A stretch of DNA of 64,000 nucleotides from Flavipsychrobacter sp. (lineage in GTDB: Bacteria; Bacteroidota; Bacteroidia; Chitinophagales; Chitinophagaceae). The stretch covers positions 496,001-560,000 of the forward strand of contig JAEUVX010000002.1 in NCBI GenBank assembly GCA_016786615.1. Reading direction: 5' to 3'. A program made the translations under genes and the position numbers. Shown here piece after piece: positions 53,924-63,602 of the stretch. Position 1 is the stretch's first letter; every line of letters begins with the position of its first letter. The notes below the pieces were generated by a model. It searched no databases and was not told the origin of the DNA. It saw only the letters and a list, made by a program, of their open reading frames with translations.

Positions 53924-54886
53924 ATGGAGCTCGTAAAGCAGGTAATTGGGCAGGAATTAGACTTATTTGAGAAGAAGTTTTCGGATAGCGTAAAGGGATC
54001 AAATCCTTTACTGGATAGGATTATGCGGTTTATCATACGCCGAAAAGGCAAACAAATGCGACCGATGTTTGTTTTCCTTGCCGCAAAGATAGCCGGAGAC
54101 ATCAAAGACAAAACTTACAGGGCTGCTTCTCTTATAGAATTGCTGCACACAGCCACCCTTGTTCATGATGATGTTGTGGATAATGCCATGTTAAGACGTA
54201 GCTTTTTTTCTATCAACGCCCTGTGGAAAAATAAAATTGCTGTACTCGTTGGGGACTATTTACTGGCTAAAGGGCTATTATTGTCTCTTGAACATGATGA
54301 TTATCAAATACTTAAAATCACATCCCGAGCAGTAAAAGAGATGAGTGAAGGCGAGCTTTTACAGATGGAAAAGGCCCGAAAACTGGATATTAAAGAAGAT
54401 ATATATTTTGAAATAATACGAGCAAAAACGGCTTCTTTACTATCTTCTGCTTGTTCGGCAGGGGCATATTCAGCTACTGATGACACCAAAGTTTCAGAAC
54501 ATTTCAGGCTTTTTGGCGAAAAAGTGGGCATTGCTTTCCAGATAAAGGATGATCTCTTTGATTACGGGCAGGATAATGTAGGTAAACCGACAGGAATAGA
54601 CATTAAGGAGAAAAAAATGACACTTCCACTTATTTATACACTTAATAATACAGACCCTGCCACCAAACGTAAAATTATATATATTGTAAAGAATCAGAAT
54701 ACAGACCGGAGGAAAGTGGAAGAAGTGATAGATATTGTACACAAGTCGGGTGGAATTGAGTATGCAAGGCAAAAAATGAACAGCTATAAAGAAGAAGCCT
54801 TGGCTCTATTGCATCAATATCCGCAGAGCCCGGCAAGAGATGCCATGGAATCATTAGTGAACTACGCTATAGAAAGAAAGTACTAA
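53924..54886 (+). CDS. Polyprenyl diphosphate synthase (octaprenyl/solanesyl type)
   Basis: A 320-residue trans-prenyltransferase that extends isoprenoid chains for menaquinone side chains. The first Asp-rich motif is HDDVVDNAMLRR and the second is KDDLFDYGQD. The Lys-rich RKGKQMRP motif and the FQIKDDL segment complete the active site. Length and layout fit the long-chain branch. Chain length is not predictable here. uvrA follows after 74 bases. Confidence 0.93.
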   Translation: MELVKQVIGQELDLFEKKFSDSVKGSNPLLDRIMRFIIRRKGKQMRPMFVFLAAKIAGDIKDKTYRAASLIELLHTATLVHDDVVDNAMLRRSFFSINALWKNKIAVLVGDYLLAKGLLLSLEHDDYQILKITSRAVKEMSEGELLQMEKARKLDIKEDIYFEIIRAKTASLLSSACSAGAYSATDDTKVSEHFRLFGEKVGIAFQIKDDLFDYGQDNVGKPTGIDIKEKKMTLPLIYTLNNTDPATKRKIIYIVKNQNTDRRKVEEVIDIVHKSGGIEYARQKMNSYKEEALALLHQYPQSPARDAMESLVNYAIERKY

Positions 54887-54960
54887 GCCATAAATATTTC
54901 CACAAACAGTTTCACACCACCATTGTTTATCTTGCAAGTGCTCTTGCTGGAGCAGATAAT

Positions 54961-57813
54961 ATGGCTAAGAAAGAAAGGGTTGCAACAACCAAAAACTATA
55001 TAGAAGTATTAGGCGCACGTGTACACAATCTGAAAAACATAGATGTACGCATTCCCAAAAATGAGCTTGTAGTTATTACCGGTATCAGTGGCAGTGGTAA
55101 ATCATCACTGGCATTCGATACAATTTTTGCTGAAGGGCAAAGGCGCTATATGGAAAGTTTTGCCGCCTATGCGCGCCAGTTCATGGGCGACCTGGACAGA
55201 CCTGATGTAGATAAAGTAAGCGGGCTATCGCCTGTTATATCTATTGAACAAAAGACAACCAACAGAAACCCACGCTCTACTGTTGGCACTGTAACGGAAG
55301 TTTATGATTTTATGCGATTGCTGTATGCACGTGTTGCAGATGCCTATTCTTACAATACCGGTAAGAAAATGGCCAAATTCAGTGAAGAGGAAATCATAGC
55401 ACATGTACAACAAAACTTTGCTGACAGAAAAATTGTGTTGCTGGCCCCTATAATACGTGGACGCAAAGGACATTACAGAGAATTATTTGAACAATTGCGA
55501 AAACAAGGCTACCTAAAAGTACGTGTAGATGGAGAGATCGTTGAGATGAAAGAGCGAATGCAACTTGACAGGTATAAAATACACGATATAGAACTGGTAA
55601 TAGACCGCCTGATAGTACAGCCTGATGCACAAGCAAGACTGAGTCAAAGCATACAAAAAAGCCTGCAAACGGGTAAAGACCTGATGTTTTTGCTGGATGC
55701 AGATAAGAACACAGTAACACAGTACAGTAAACAACTGATGTGTGCAGAAACCGGACTGTCTTATGAAGAGCCATCCCCAAATACGTTTTCATTCAACTCG
55801 CCATACGGTGCCTGTCCTAAATGCAAAGGATTGGGTAGTGTATATCAGGTAAACATGAATGAGGTAATACCTGACAACACTAAAAGCATTAATGATGGAG
55901 GTATTACACCACTAGGCGGAGAAAGGGAATCATGGACCTTTAATCAGGCAACGATACTCGCAAAAAAACATAAAATACCACTCAATACTGCTATAAAAGA
56001 CATCCCATCCAAGCAACTGAATATATTACTTTACGGAAACGAAGAAGGTATTATATCTTATAATAACGAAGAAGCCGAGAGTTACCATAATAAAGTAGCA
56101 GAACACCAATACGAAGGCATCGTGAATATGCTACTGCGTTGGTTTAATGAAACAACCAGCGAAGCTATCCGCGACTGGGCAGAAGAGTATATGCAACTCA
56201 GTACGTGCCCGGAATGTAATGGCGCCCGACTGAAGAAGGAAAGCCTGTGGTTCAAACTGGCAGAGAAGAATATTGCAGATCTTTCCCTGATGTCTTTGCA
56301 AGATTTGGCAGATTGGTTTAACACTGTTGAAAAGAAACTGAGTAAGAAACAGCAAACTATTGCAAAAGACATACTAAAAGAGATACAGGACAGACTGCAT
56401 TTTTTATTGGACGTAGGCTTGCACTATCTGACACTTGACCGCCCTACCCGCACACTAAGTGGTGGTGAAAGCCAAAGAATAAGGCTTGCCACACAGATTG
56501 GGTCTCAACTTACAGGCATTACATATATACTTGATGAACCCAGTATCGGGTTACATCAACGAGATAATCATAAACTCATCAGTGCGCTGAAAAACCTGCG
56601 CGATGGTGGTAACAGTGTTTTGGTAGTAGAGCATGATAAAGACATCATGCTTGCATCAGACTACCTGATAGACATTGGCCCTGCAGCAGGTAAGCATGGC
56701 GGGCGCATTGTAACACAAGGCACTCCGGAAGAAATTCTGAAAGGGAATACAACAACAGCAGGTTATCTGAACCACAAACTAAAAATAGAAGTTCCAAAAG
56801 AACGCAGAAAAGGGAATGGTAAAAAAATCGTCATAAAAGGTGCTACAGGAAATAACCTGAAGAATGTATCTATTGAAATGCCATTAGGTACGTTTATTTG
56901 CGTGAGCGGCGTATCAGGCAGTGGTAAGAGTACGCTTATCAATGAAACATTGTACCCAATCATTGCAAAAAACTGTTACCATAACTTCAAACAAATACCT
57001 ATGCCTTACAAAAAGGCAGAAGGCATAGAGCATATTGATAAAGTTATTGAAATAGACCAAAGCCCTATCGGGCGCACACCCCGTAGCAACCCTGCAACAT
57101 ACTGCGGGTTCTTCAATGAAGTAAGGCAATTATTTGCACAAATACCTGAGGCAAAAATTCGTGGATACAATGCAGGCAGGTTTTCATTTAATGTAAAAGG
57201 TGGCAGATGTGAAGAATGCCAGGGTGGCGGTATGCGTAATATAGAAATGAACTTTCTGCCGGACGTTTATGTGCCATGCGAAAAGTGTAATGGAAGAAGG
57301 TATAACCGCGAAACACTGGAGATTCGCTATAAAGGCAAATCAATCGCCGATGTACTTGACATGACTGTTGATGAGGCAGTTGATTTTTTTGTAAACGTCA
57401 ACTACCTGCATCGAAAAATAAAGACCTTACAGGATGTAGGGCTTGGGTATGTAACACTCGGACAAAGCGCAGTAACACTAAGTGGTGGTGAGGCACAACG
57501 CGTAAAGCTGGCAACCGAGTTATCTAAACGCGATACAGGACAAACTATATATATACTGGATGAGCCAACGACAGGATTGCACTTCGAAGATATTAAGCAC
57601 CTCTTAGCAGTACTTAACAGATTGGTGGAAAGAGGAAATACGGTACTTGTAATTGAGCATAATCTGGATGTAATAAAAGTAGCTGACTATGTTATAGACA
57701 TGGGGCCTGAGGGCGGCAATGGTGGCGGGCAATTAGTTAGCGCAGGTACACCTGAAGCTATAGCAAAAATAAAGGAAAGCCACACAGGCAGATACTTGAA
57801 AGAAGAGCTCTAA
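54961..57813 (+). CDS. uvrA: Excinuclease ABC subunit A
   Basis: A 950-residue ATPase that finds DNA damage with UvrB in nucleotide excision repair. Two ABC cassettes are seen: Walker A GISGSGKSSLAF (about 40-51) and GVSGSGKSTLI (about 650), signatures TLSGGESQRIRLAT and TLSGGEAQRVKLAT, and two Walker B boxes ending LDEPSIGLHQRD and LDEPTTGLHFED. Zinc modules are CPKCKGLG and CPEC in the insertion domains and CEECQGGG with CEKC near 755-785. Ends 4 bases before a hairpin. Confidence 0.97.
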   Translation: MAKKERVATTKNYIEVLGARVHNLKNIDVRIPKNELVVITGISGSGKSSLAFDTIFAEGQRRYMESFAAYARQFMGDLDRPDVDKVSGLSPVISIEQKTTNRNPRSTVGTVTEVYDFMRLLYARVADAYSYNTGKKMAKFSEEEIIAHVQQNFADRKIVLLAPIIRGRKGHYRELFEQLRKQGYLKVRVDGEIVEMKERMQLDRYKIHDIELVIDRLIVQPDAQARLSQSIQKSLQTGKDLMFLLDADKNTVTQYSKQLMCAETGLSYEEPSPNTFSFNSPYGACPKCKGLGSVYQVNMNEVIPDNTKSINDGGITPLGGERESWTFNQATILAKKHKIPLNTAIKDIPSKQLNILLYGNEEGIISYNNEEAESYHNKVAEHQYEGIVNMLLRWFNETTSEAIRDWAEEYMQLSTCPECNGARLKKESLWFKLAEKNIADLSLMSLQDLADWFNTVEKKLSKKQQTIAKDILKEIQDRLHFLLDVGLHYLTLDRPTRTLSGGESQRIRLATQIGSQLTGITYILDEPSIGLHQRDNHKLISALKNLRDGGNSVLVVEHDKDIMLASDYLIDIGPAAGKHGGRIVTQGTPEEILKGNTTTAGYLNHKLKIEVPKERRKGNGKKIVIKGATGNNLKNVSIEMPLGTFICVSGVSGSGKSTLINETLYPIIAKNCYHNFKQIPMPYKKAEGIEHIDKVIEIDQSPIGRTPRSNPATYCGFFNEVRQLFAQIPEAKIRGYNAGRFSFNVKGGRCEECQGGGMRNIEMNFLPDVYVPCEKCNGRRYNRETLEIRYKGKSIADVLDMTVDEAVDFFVNVNYLHRKIKTLQDVGLGYVTLGQSAVTLSGGEAQRVKLATELSKRDTGQTIYILDEPTTGLHFEDIKHLLAVLNRLVERGNTVLVIEHNLDVIKVADYVIDMGPEGGNGGGQLVSAGTPEAIAKIKESHTGRYLKEEL

Positions 57814-57816
57814 CGC

Positions 57817-57853
57817 GACAATGGCTTACAAATATATGTAAGCCATTGTCCTT
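57817..57853. terminator. Intrinsic terminator after uvrA
   Basis: GACAATGGCTTACA (57817-57830) pairs with TGTAAGCCATTGTC (57837-57850), 14 base pairs, followed by CTTT. It may also stop the convergent protease gene. Confidence 0.75.
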
Positions 57854-57870
57854 TAAAATCATACACACTA

Positions 57871-60093
57871 TCACTCTACCACAAACTTCTTAATAATTAT
57901 CTCATTAGTTGCAGTACTCATAAGCTGTAATGAATATACACCTGCCGACCATGATACAGAACTAATTGTTGTTTTACCTACAACACTACCGCTCCATACA
58001 TGCTGGCCCAAAGTATTAGTAACTGAAGCCTTATAATGCACATTATTATTTACATCCACGAATAATGTATTTTTCACAGGTACAGGGTAAACACTAATTC
58101 CATCATTTTTCAAAGCATTGCTGACAGATGATGCCCACGGAAATATCCTGAATCCTTCATTACTGATATCGAAAAATACATTACCGGCACCCTTCACCTT
58201 CACTCTGCAACCACCGGAATATATATTGGCAGGAACACTGATTGTTTCATTACCATCATTCGGTGTGTTAGTAGCCAATGTGTATGGGTAAGTAATACCG
58301 TCATCAAGAGAAAGAAATATATCAACATTATTACAACTTACAGGTGCTGCAGTGCTATTGGCAACATCCCATGTAACTGTTGCGGTACCACCTGATTGCC
58401 AGTAGTCTGCATATATATTCGGAAATAACACTTTGAATGGTCCCGAAGTTGCAGTTGCGTTAATTGTAACCAACTCATCATGCACATTAAAAGTGCCGTA
58501 ACCATTAAATATATCCCTTACAGTTAATTTAAACTCCAGACTGCGTGTTACTTCCGGCAGTTTTTCTCCAAGATAATTTGTCTGGTTAGCTCGCAATTTA
58601 TCAAGCGTTGGGAATACCCGAGTACGAGAGAAGGACGGATTAAATGAACGGAATATAGGGCCGGTACCGGTTGTATTCGCAAAAGAGACACCGAAGCTAC
58701 CTAAATCCCATTGTTCCCAACAATACGTAAGCGTATCATGGTCTGTATCAACTGCTTCCGGAGCTATAAGTTCAAAAGGAGTTAGATATGGTATATGATA
58801 TAATTGCTGAATGGAGGGAACTACAGGTGGTGTATTATTAGATGCGGTACTTGTACCACAGGTAGCCCCATTCACTGTTAGGAAGTCAGCAATCTGGTTA
58901 AGGCTTTTACCATGAAAATAAGCATCACTATGTGGTTGAATATTATTTTCAGCACAGATACCTGCATAAGCCATTATTGTTGTGCCACTGCCCGGTTCAT
59001 GTGCTGTTGCACTTGCACCATTACCAAAACAAGAGCCTGTATTTGCATTAAATGTATGCATTGCACCAAACTGGTGTCCCATTTCATGTGCTACAAAATC
59101 AATGTCGAATGAAGCGCCAACAGGATTTGGTTGGCCTGATACACCTTGTCCCTTTTGAGTAACGTCACAAACACTTGCTAATTGGGCTTGTGCATTACCT
59201 GTAGTAACCAATACATGCCCAATATCATAACCAGAGAATCCTATAACAGCATCCAGATTTGTTTGATTTGTTCCCATATCTGCATTACTGTTGGAGTATG
59301 GATCAGTAGCTCCATCAAGGTATATTACATCATCATTACTACCTATCAATACCATTGTAACACCTACTTCTCTTTCGTAAACACCATTAATACGGTTTAC
59401 CGTAGTTGTAATAGCACTTAATGATAACGCTTTGGATGGTGTTGCAGTACCCGCAACTTTTACAGAATATTCACCTGTACAAGCCATAGCCAGAAGATAT
59501 GTCCTTCGATTGGCTCCGTGCATTTTAAACTGTGGTGTCGGAACGTCTTTCAACAATATATTTACCGGGCGGTCTTTTGTAAGCCCTTCTTCTGTACTGC
59601 CTGACAAACAAAAGGCAGAAGCATCTTCATTAACTTTTAAATCTCTTTTATAAAAGCATACATAGTAACCCTGCGCAGGATTGCTGTAAGGATCAATAAT
59701 ATAAGTTCCCGTACCATTGAAAATCATGGCATGAAAACCAGTATAGGTGTATTCAAATTTTGCGGTAATTGATCTATCGTTAACTGCAACACCGGAAAAG
59801 GTTTTAATCTCAGGATATTTTGATGCAAGCGCTTGTTCCATACAAGACCTTTCTTCAACCCGGAATGACATCATATTGCCGTCCGGTGCCGGAAGTTGTA
59901 AAATATATCCTGGCTGCAAATTGAATAATATATTTTTCAATGTAGTTTCCTGCAAGTTGAATACAGTGTAACGTGATGGTGCTATTGATTGTACAAGGTT
60001 ACCCGGAACAGATGCTACTTGTTTCCAATAGTTCAGGTTTGCATTCGCCCCTGTTGACAGGGCTAATAAAATAATCATCAAAAGTTTCTTCAT
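57871..60093 (-). CDS. Reprolysin-like secreted metalloprotease with T9SS type A sorting domain
   Basis: A 740-residue protease. A signal peptide (cut near ANAN) precedes a propeptide-like region to about 190. The catalytic domain has the zinc motif HEMGHQFGAMH (336-346) and a Met-turn in TIMAYAGIC. A Cys in the propeptide region, ERSCMEQ, could act as a cysteine switch, by analogy only. Then come an Ig-like domain and a C-terminal ISVYPVPVKNTLFVDV to KKFVVE type A sorting domain (about 665-740). It is exported by the T9SS, and its substrates are unknown. Confidence 0.9.
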   Translation of the reverse strand: MKKLLMIILLALSTGANANLNYWKQVASVPGNLVQSIAPSRYTVFNLQETTLKNILFNLQPGYILQLPAPDGNMMSFRVEERSCMEQALASKYPEIKTFSGVAVNDRSITAKFEYTYTGFHAMIFNGTGTYIIDPYSNPAQGYYVCFYKRDLKVNEDASAFCLSGSTEEGLTKDRPVNILLKDVPTPQFKMHGANRRTYLLAMACTGEYSVKVAGTATPSKALSLSAITTTVNRINGVYEREVGVTMVLIGSNDDVIYLDGATDPYSNSNADMGTNQTNLDAVIGFSGYDIGHVLVTTGNAQAQLASVCDVTQKGQGVSGQPNPVGASFDIDFVAHEMGHQFGAMHTFNANTGSCFGNGASATAHEPGSGTTIMAYAGICAENNIQPHSDAYFHGKSLNQIADFLTVNGATCGTSTASNNTPPVVPSIQQLYHIPYLTPFELIAPEAVDTDHDTLTYCWEQWDLGSFGVSFANTTGTGPIFRSFNPSFSRTRVFPTLDKLRANQTNYLGEKLPEVTRSLEFKLTVRDIFNGYGTFNVHDELVTINATATSGPFKVLFPNIYADYWQSGGTATVTWDVANSTAAPVSCNNVDIFLSLDDGITYPYTLATNTPNDGNETISVPANIYSGGCRVKVKGAGNVFFDISNEGFRIFPWASSVSNALKNDGISVYPVPVKNTLFVDVNNNVHYKASVTNTLGQHVWSGSVVGKTTISSVSWSAGVYSLQLMSTATNEIIIKKFVVE

Positions 60094-60181
60094 ACTACAA
60101 TTTGTAAGGTAGGTTTATATGTAAATTAACAAAAGCCGTGCTGGATTTTGTAACCGGTGTGTCTTTTTTATGACATTTTAA

Positions 60182-62311
60182 TTAACGGTTGATTTTTCTA
60201 ACACCTAAACGAAGTGAATTAATAATCAAAACGACATCACTTAAAGCCATGATACCAGCACCATAGGTTGGTTTCAACATACCTGCTGCTGCAACAGGTA
60301 TTGCAATAATATTGTACAAAAATGCCCAGAATAAGTTCTGTTTAATCGTTTGATCTGTATAAATACCTAAACGTATTGCTTTGGGCAATGTAGCCAATTG
60401 ATTGTTTGACAATATAACATTAGCAGATTGAATAGCTATTTGAGTAGATTCACTCAGTGATATCCCTACGGTTGCGCGTGCCAGTGCAGGTGCGTCATTA
60501 ATACCGTCACCCACCATTGCGGTAGGTGCTTTCTTCAGCAGTTCATCCAGTTTGGCATTTTTCATTTCGGGGGTATGTTCTGCATATACCTCTGCAATAC
60601 CCAGTTGCTTTGCAAGACGCTCACATTTGTCTTTCTTATCGCCACTCAACAATATTGTTGTATAACCCATTTCTTTCAGTTCATTCATAGTGGCAATAGC
60701 ATCAGGACGAAGTGTATCAGTAATTCTCAAAGCTCCTGCATATTGACTGTTTTTGTAGAGGTACAAGTCATATCCTGCGTTTTCTGCAACAGCATGCAAC
60801 CATCTTTCGGAACCTAATTGCCAGACATTACCTGCATCATCTTTGGCTTCCATACCTTTCCCTTTTACTTCAGCAATTTCGGCAAACGAATATTGTTTCG
60901 CTTCTTTCCATTGGCTGCTTATTGACTTTGCTATCGGGTGAGAAGAATGATTTTCGATGGATGCAATAACAGATTTGAATGTTTGATTATCAAGCAATCC
61001 TTCATTAAAAATATATTCATCTACTTGTAGTTTACCGGTAGTTAGTGTTCCAGTTTTATCAAACACTATTTGTTTTATTGTTTTGAGTTTCTCAAGAGTA
61101 TCCCCACCTTTTATCAGCATACCATTTCGTGCAGCACGCCCCAACCCTACAGCAACAGCTGCCGGCGTTGCAAGTCCCATAGCACAAGGGCAAGATATTA
61201 CCATCACAGCAATGGCGCGCATCATAGCCTCTGCGAAACTATTGTCCAGAAAAAAGTAGTTGACTACAATCGTAATTATTGCGATGCCTGCTACCACGGG
61301 TACAAATATGGCACTGATTTTATCTGCCAGTTTCTGAAGAGCGGGTTTTGTTCCCTGCGCTTCCCGTACCATACGTATGATGTTGGATAATACGGATGTA
61401 TTGCCAACAGTAGTAGCACGCACTTTAATATTACCATCTACTACTAATGTGCCACCTACTACTGCATCATTCACATATTTATGAGCAGGCACACTTTCGC
61501 CGGTTATCATGTGTTCATCTATCTGTGCATCCCCATAAATAATTTCCCCATCTACAGGAATACTATCACCATGATTTACCATTACCACATCGCCGGCACG
61601 AACATATTTACTTTCTACATCCAGTATGGTTTCCTTACCCACACTATCTGTCATGATGATACGCGCATTTTGCGGCTGCAGTTTTACCAATGCATCTATT
61701 GCTACTGTCGTAGATTTTACGGTCTGATGTTCCAGCCAATTACCGAGCATTACCAAAGTGATAATGGATGCGGCTGTTTCAAAAAACAGATAATCGTGCG
61801 CACGATCTGTGTATACTACAAGACCAATGATAGAATAAATATATGCGGCTGATGCCCCCAAGACTATCAGCACATCCATATTAGGCTGCCTATGCTGCAA
61901 AGAGCGCAATGCACTTTTACCAAACACCCACATACCAATTGCATATACAGGTGTAGATAATGCCAGCTGCACATACGGATTGTGCAACCAATGCCAACTG
62001 ATAAACATATGCAGCAATAGCGGAATGGTAAATGCTGCACAGATTATTAAATATCGTGTTGAATAGTCTTTATGTGTTTGTTCTCCACCTCCAGCTTCTT
62101 CACCCTCTCTCACTACATGATAGCCCATGCTATCTATTGTATCATATATCACCTCAACATCCATAGCTTCAGACACCGTAAAGCTTACCTCACCCGACGC
62201 AGCATTAGCAGCAATATTGGTGGCACCTTTCTTTTCCAGCAATTTGGAAATAGTAAGTGCGCAGTTTCCACAGGTCATACCCTCAACAACCGCCGCATGT
62301 GTTTTTTGCAT
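60182..62311 (-). CDS. copA: Copper-translocating P1B-type ATPase
   Basis: A 709-residue metal pump. One N-terminal heavy-metal domain (GMTCGNC, 12-18) precedes eight transmembrane helices with the CPC metal site (SCPCAMGLATP), phosphorylation motif DKTGTLTTG and hinge GDGINDAPAL, and the class-specific MLGNWLE helix. These features place it with Cu+ exporters (CopA type). It is divergently transcribed from tsaE, and the starts are 42 bases apart. No TAnnTTTG is found on its side. Confidence 0.94.
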   Translation of the reverse strand: MQKTHAAVVEGMTCGNCALTISKLLEKKGATNIAANAASGEVSFTVSEAMDVEVIYDTIDSMGYHVVREGEEAGGGEQTHKDYSTRYLIICAAFTIPLLLHMFISWHWLHNPYVQLALSTPVYAIGMWVFGKSALRSLQHRQPNMDVLIVLGASAAYIYSIIGLVVYTDRAHDYLFFETAASIITLVMLGNWLEHQTVKSTTVAIDALVKLQPQNARIIMTDSVGKETILDVESKYVRAGDVVMVNHGDSIPVDGEIIYGDAQIDEHMITGESVPAHKYVNDAVVGGTLVVDGNIKVRATTVGNTSVLSNIIRMVREAQGTKPALQKLADKISAIFVPVVAGIAIITIVVNYFFLDNSFAEAMMRAIAVMVISCPCAMGLATPAAVAVGLGRAARNGMLIKGGDTLEKLKTIKQIVFDKTGTLTTGKLQVDEYIFNEGLLDNQTFKSVIASIENHSSHPIAKSISSQWKEAKQYSFAEIAEVKGKGMEAKDDAGNVWQLGSERWLHAVAENAGYDLYLYKNSQYAGALRITDTLRPDAIATMNELKEMGYTTILLSGDKKDKCERLAKQLGIAEVYAEHTPEMKNAKLDELLKKAPTAMVGDGINDAPALARATVGISLSESTQIAIQSANVILSNNQLATLPKAIRLGIYTDQTIKQNLFWAFLYNIIAIPVAAAGMLKPTYGAGIMALSDVVLIINSLRLGVRKINR

Positions 62312-62337
62312 GTTTTCAACTAACCGATGTTTGATAG

Positions 62338-62345
62338 TATCTTTG
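62338..62345 (+). promoter_or_regulatory. -7 element of tsaE, decides its start
   Basis: TATCTTTG ends 8 bases before the ATG at 62354, and lies inside the frame's longer version from 62327. Confidence 0.58.
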
Positions 62346-62353
62346 TGACCACT

Positions 62354-62800
62354 ATGGCACCGGCTCCTTTATTACAAATTTCCTATTCTTTGTCCACAAT
62401 AGAAAATGCTGCACATCAGTTGTGGCAATCAGCACATCAGTATAATGTATGGGCTTTCAGTGGAGAAATGGGTGCCGGCAAAACTACTTTCATACATGCG
62501 CTGTGCAATATTTTGAACGTACAGGATGCCGTAAGCAGCCCTACCTTTGCCCTGATTAATGAATACCACTTCACCAAAGATGGCGTAGACCGTACTATAT
62601 TCCATATGGATTGGTACCGCCTCCGCGACACAGATGAAGCTATTAATGCCGGAATGGAAGACTGTGTACTCCAAAAAAATAATTATTCTTTAATAGAGTG
62701 GCCTGAAAAAGCACCTGAATTACTACCCCGTCCACATGTATGGATAAATATAGAATCTACCGATGCTGATATCAGGCAGATGACTGTTTGGGTGAAATAA
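62354..62800 (+). CDS. tsaE: tRNA t6A biosynthesis ATPase TsaE
   Basis: A 148-residue P-loop protein needed with TsaB and TsaD for t6A37 of tRNA. Motifs: Walker A SGEMGAGKTTF, SSPTFALINEY switch region, MDWYRL and IEWPEKAPELL. The start is placed at the ATG at 62354, because the preceding part of the frame (from 62327) contains the -7 box. The predicted leader is about 5 bases. Neighbouring tsaB and tsaD are not in the window. Confidence 0.94.
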   Translation: MAPAPLLQISYSLSTIENAAHQLWQSAHQYNVWAFSGEMGAGKTTFIHALCNILNVQDAVSSPTFALINEYHFTKDGVDRTIFHMDWYRLRDTDEAINAGMEDCVLQKNNYSLIEWPEKAPELLPRPHVWINIESTDADIRQMTVWVK

Positions 62801-62879
62801 GTACACAATAACATTAATTTTATATCTCCGTTATGACTTTTGTCAACCTCCCTTCTGCATAAGTTTTTTATCTTACACT

Positions 62880-63587
62880 ATGCATTTATTAGATGCTGTC
62901 ATAAAAGGATTTTTGTTGGGGCTGTTTATGGCCATTTCGGTAGGCCCTACATTATTTGCAGTTTTGCGTTATAGCCTCAACCATAGCTATAGGGCAGGTA
63001 TTGCATTTATAGCAGGTGTATCTCTCAGCGACATATTATATGTAACTGTTGCTAATGTGGCAGCAGAATGGCTGGAACTGTTGCATGAATATGAAAAATA
63101 TATTGCTTACGGGGGGGCTATCATATTAATACTTGCAGGTTTAGCTGGGCTCATCAAAAAGTATAAACCAATACGGCCAAGTGCCAAAACAGTTACTATC
63201 AGCGGAGGCCACTATTTCCGCATTTTCAGCAGTGGTTTTCTGATAAATACGATTAATCCCGGTGTCATCATTATATGGCTTGGTGCAGTAACAGCAACAG
63301 CAAATACCACCAGTTTTTACAGAATTGTATTGTTCGGCACCTGTTTAGGCTTAATATTATCAGTAGATATATTTAAAGTATTTCTTGCGGATTCTATACG
63401 CCGGAAACTGACACTCCGCAGGGTGATGTATCTCCAAAAAATCTCCGCAGGGTGCATACTATCAATAGGAATAGCTTTATTGCTTAGTACCGCATTAAAT
63501 ATACACTTCAAGCAACCTGAAGTGAAGCGGCCACAGACATATCAGCAAATTCAATCTGTATATAATACAAACTTTGCCAAAGCTTAG
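62880..63587 (+). CDS. LysE family amino-acid exporter
   Basis: A 235-residue membrane protein with six predicted helices. The GLFMAISVGPTLFAVLRYSL start (about 14-33) is the LysE/RhtB signature, and the SGFLINTINPGVIIIWLGAV mid-segment (about 118-137) carries the second conserved Asn-Pro. It lies 79 bases after tsaE. The -7 box of purF starts directly after its stop codon. Substrate is unknown; small amino acids are usual for the family. Confidence 0.87.
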   Translation: MHLLDAVIKGFLLGLFMAISVGPTLFAVLRYSLNHSYRAGIAFIAGVSLSDILYVTVANVAAEWLELLHEYEKYIAYGGAIILILAGLAGLIKKYKPIRPSAKTVTISGGHYFRIFSSGFLINTINPGVIIIWLGAVTATANTTSFYRIVLFGTCLGLILSVDIFKVFLADSIRRKLTLRRVMYLQKISAGCILSIGIALLLSTALNIHFKQPEVKRPQTYQQIQSVYNTNFAKA

Positions 63588-63595
63588 TATCTTTG
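63588..63595 (+). promoter_or_regulatory. -7 element of purF
   Basis: TATCTTTG begins at the base after the LysE-family stop codon and ends 7 bases before the ATG at 63603. The predicted leader is about 4 bases. Confidence 0.58.
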
Positions 63596-63602
63596 CCGCC
63601 TC